Part shown: positions 62,837 through 64,000 of the stretch, in pieces
Layout: the number at the start of each line of letters is the position of its first letter
How positions within the stretch are numbered: position 1 is the first letter of the stretch
Source of the DNA: JAAYDF01 sp964511155
Lineage (GTDB): Bacteria; Planctomycetota; Phycisphaerae; UBA1845; PWPN01
Reading direction: 5' to 3'
Assembly: GCA_964511155.1 (NCBI GenBank)
Contig: CAZEEJ010000004.1
Coordinates: 1 to 64,000, forward strand
Length of the DNA stretch: 64,000 nt
Position numbers and translations under genes: made by a program
Notes under the pieces: model-generated
Told to the model about the DNA's origin: nothing
The model's input: only the letters and a program-made list of their open reading frames with translations
Database searches by the model: none

Positions 62837-62982
62837 AAAGGGGCGGGTGGCCCATCCTTGAGCAACCGGTTCCGTGACACTTCCTTGCGCAGCAAAGGTG
62901 GGTCCACGATGATCCGACACGCGGGAAGGGTTCCTTCACCAAGAGACCCTTCCGCAGCCGCATCATCGTGAACCCACCCGCC
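62837..62982. repeat. Repeat family A, copy 4
   Basis: GGGTGGCCCATCC end, GCAGCAAAGGTGGGTCCACG interior and ATCATCGTGAACCCACCC right side match the other copies; it carries an extra ~20-bp stretch after the left end. Nothing else is recognised in 62611-63189. Confidence 0.85.
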
Positions 62983-63189
62983 TGAAACAGCGAACAGGTT
63001 CCAGAACCCCACACACCAGGGGCGGCGGGGCATGGGCCTCAAGCGTGCGGAGGAGCAGGGGAATCGCCGGCCGCGCTTGCCCCGAAACCGATGTACCGGG
63101 GCGATGGAAAGATCCCTCTCTCACACGCGGGCCGGAGGAGTTTCTCGCACACGCCCTACGGACGGCCCCATGCCCTCGCCGCCTCACCG

Positions 63190-64000
63190 TCAGTCTACCG
63201 CCGGCTGCTCATCCGGCTGGCGAGGCAGCCGTTCATGGCCGGGGGATTCGGCCGACCACAACTCGCTGCCCAGCGCGGCATCGCGCAGTTGCACGGATTG
63301 CTCACCCTTGCGAATCTCTGTCGCCAGGATCACGGATCGATCGCCCACCATTGAGTGGGAGCCGATCACGGTGATCCGGTCACCCTTGGCCAGGCTCAAC
63401 CCATGCTGCTGGACAAAATCGGCCGGGCCGCCGTGCACGATCGCCACGCTCCCGTCCAAGCCGCGGAGGTGCAGCTCCTGACACTCGACCGTACTCCCGG
63501 TGGCCCGGAAGCTGCCCATGCGGTCAATCGTCCCTTCGATCGTCCGCATGTGTTCCGGATCGAAACGCACCGCGTGCCCTGTATCCGGACCCACGTACCC
63601 GAACACCTCCCAGTAAGGCTCCTGGTTAAAGCGCTCGTGGATGCGGCGCGCGAAAGTCCGGTTGGACAGGTCACTGGGCGATTCACCCGACTTGAAAGCC
63701 ACGGCCTCCAGGGTCTCGCTGGTCGTGGCGACACGGGCGATCTGGTCCTGCTCACGCAACTCGACCGAGGACCACGGGACGGCGGCCTGGCTCTGGCCTA
63801 TACCGAGCAGACCCCCAAAACCCACGATCGCGTAGGCCAGCCGGCCTCTGTACAGATCTACCATCACATGCTCGATGGTGCCCAGTTCCTCCTTCTGAGG
63901 GTTATCGACCGACAGACCGACCAGCCCGCTGACCTTGCGGCCCCAGAGCTTGTCTGCCGGAGTCGGCTTGGCCGCCGGTTCGGTCGGCGGCTCAACCGCC
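63190..64000 (-). CDS. PRC-barrel domain protein, N-terminus beyond right edge
   Basis: The frame stays open to the window edge, so the N-terminal part is missing; about 270 residues are visible. A PRC-barrel-like unit lies at the visible start (KVSGLVGLSVDNPQKEELGT; VMVDLYRGRLAYAIVGFGGL), then a beta-rich region (GYVGPDTGHAVRFDPEHMRT; QQHGLSLAKGDRITVIGSHS). Probably binds RNA or a protein partner through the PRC barrel; the rest is unrecognised. The upstream sequence is Pro/Thr-rich. Confidence 0.75.
   Translation of the reverse strand, partial: AVEPPTEPAAKPTPADKLWGRKVSGLVGLSVDNPQKEELGTIEHVMVDLYRGRLAYAIVGFGGLLGIGQSQAAVPWSSVELREQDQIARVATTSETLEAVAFKSGESPSDLSNRTFARRIHERFNQEPYWEVFGYVGPDTGHAVRFDPEHMRTIEGTIDRMGSFRATGSTVECQELHLRGLDGSVAIVHGGPADFVQQHGLSLAKGDRITVIGSHSMVGDRSVILATEIRKGEQSVQLRDAALGSELWSAESPGHERLPRQPDEQPAVD

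Overview
The window is GC-rich, densely coding DNA that most resembles a member of the Planctomycetota, probably a Phycisphaerae-like lineage. This is inferred from a formylglycine-type sulfatase, two Gfo/Idh oxidoreductases (one with a twin-arginine leader), secreted sugar-active proteins, a CxxC L32 protein heading a fatty-acid cluster, an isolated FliN, and many dispersed palindromic repeats. No rRNA, tRNA, CRISPR array, transposase or prophage was recognised.

Layout. 1-8 kb: secreted carbohydrate-active proteins (two glycosidase-like paralogues and a LamG/beta-propeller protein) flanked by two nucleotidyltransferase/partner gene pairs. 8-15 kb: gap, a GntR-slipin operon, an ABC ATPase with an unknown membrane-anchored neighbour, and an L,D-transpeptidase/HAD phosphatase pair. 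15-31 kb: secreted alpha/alpha-barrel-like protein, Gfo/Idh oxidoreductases, a Sua5-phosphatase fusion overlapping rpiB, a GH2 glycosidase, ilvD, a membrane thioredoxin, a sugar isomerase-like protein and an alpha/beta hydrolase. 31-38 kb: conserved run cdsA-phoH-pgpH-ybeY-corC-like. 38-43 kb: an accessory patch with two toxin-antitoxin pairs, mdh, hypotheticals and a 62-bp relic of mdh. 43-53 kb: trmJ, glycosyltransferase/lgt, argB, sulfatase, lepA, and a lipoprotein sugar dehydrogenase/cupredoxin pair. 53-64 kb: pseudo-receiver, the rpmF-plsX-fabH-fabD-fabG-acpP-fabF cluster, fliN-like, prfC and a PRC-barrel protein.

How the genes work together. The fatty-acid cluster makes acyl-ACP and acyl-phosphate, and cdsA and lgt use lipid products downstream. 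phoH, pgpH and ybeY form an RNA/ribosome and cyclic-nucleotide module. The secreted hydrolases, sulfatase and Gfo/Idh enzymes suggest degradation of complex, partly sulfated polysaccharides.

The most unusual material is intergenic. At least eight repeat families are visible. One is a 141-bp MITE-like element at 9431-9571 with 24-bp terminal inverted repeats and an exact 9-bp target duplication; a truncated relative lies at 31207-31329. Others are a roughly 140-185 bp palindromic element (four loci), a 24-nt hairpin (ten copies), a purine/pyrimidine element with CCCCAG ends (three loci), a 71-bp palindrome (two loci), G-rich GGGGATC arrays, and degenerate 8-bp tandem repeats. I do not see a convincing new defence or biosynthetic system. 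The best leads are the MITE and its dispersed relatives, the Sua5-phosphatase fusion with an arginine-phosphatase-like active site, and the inverted repeats flanking the glycosyltransferase/lgt block.
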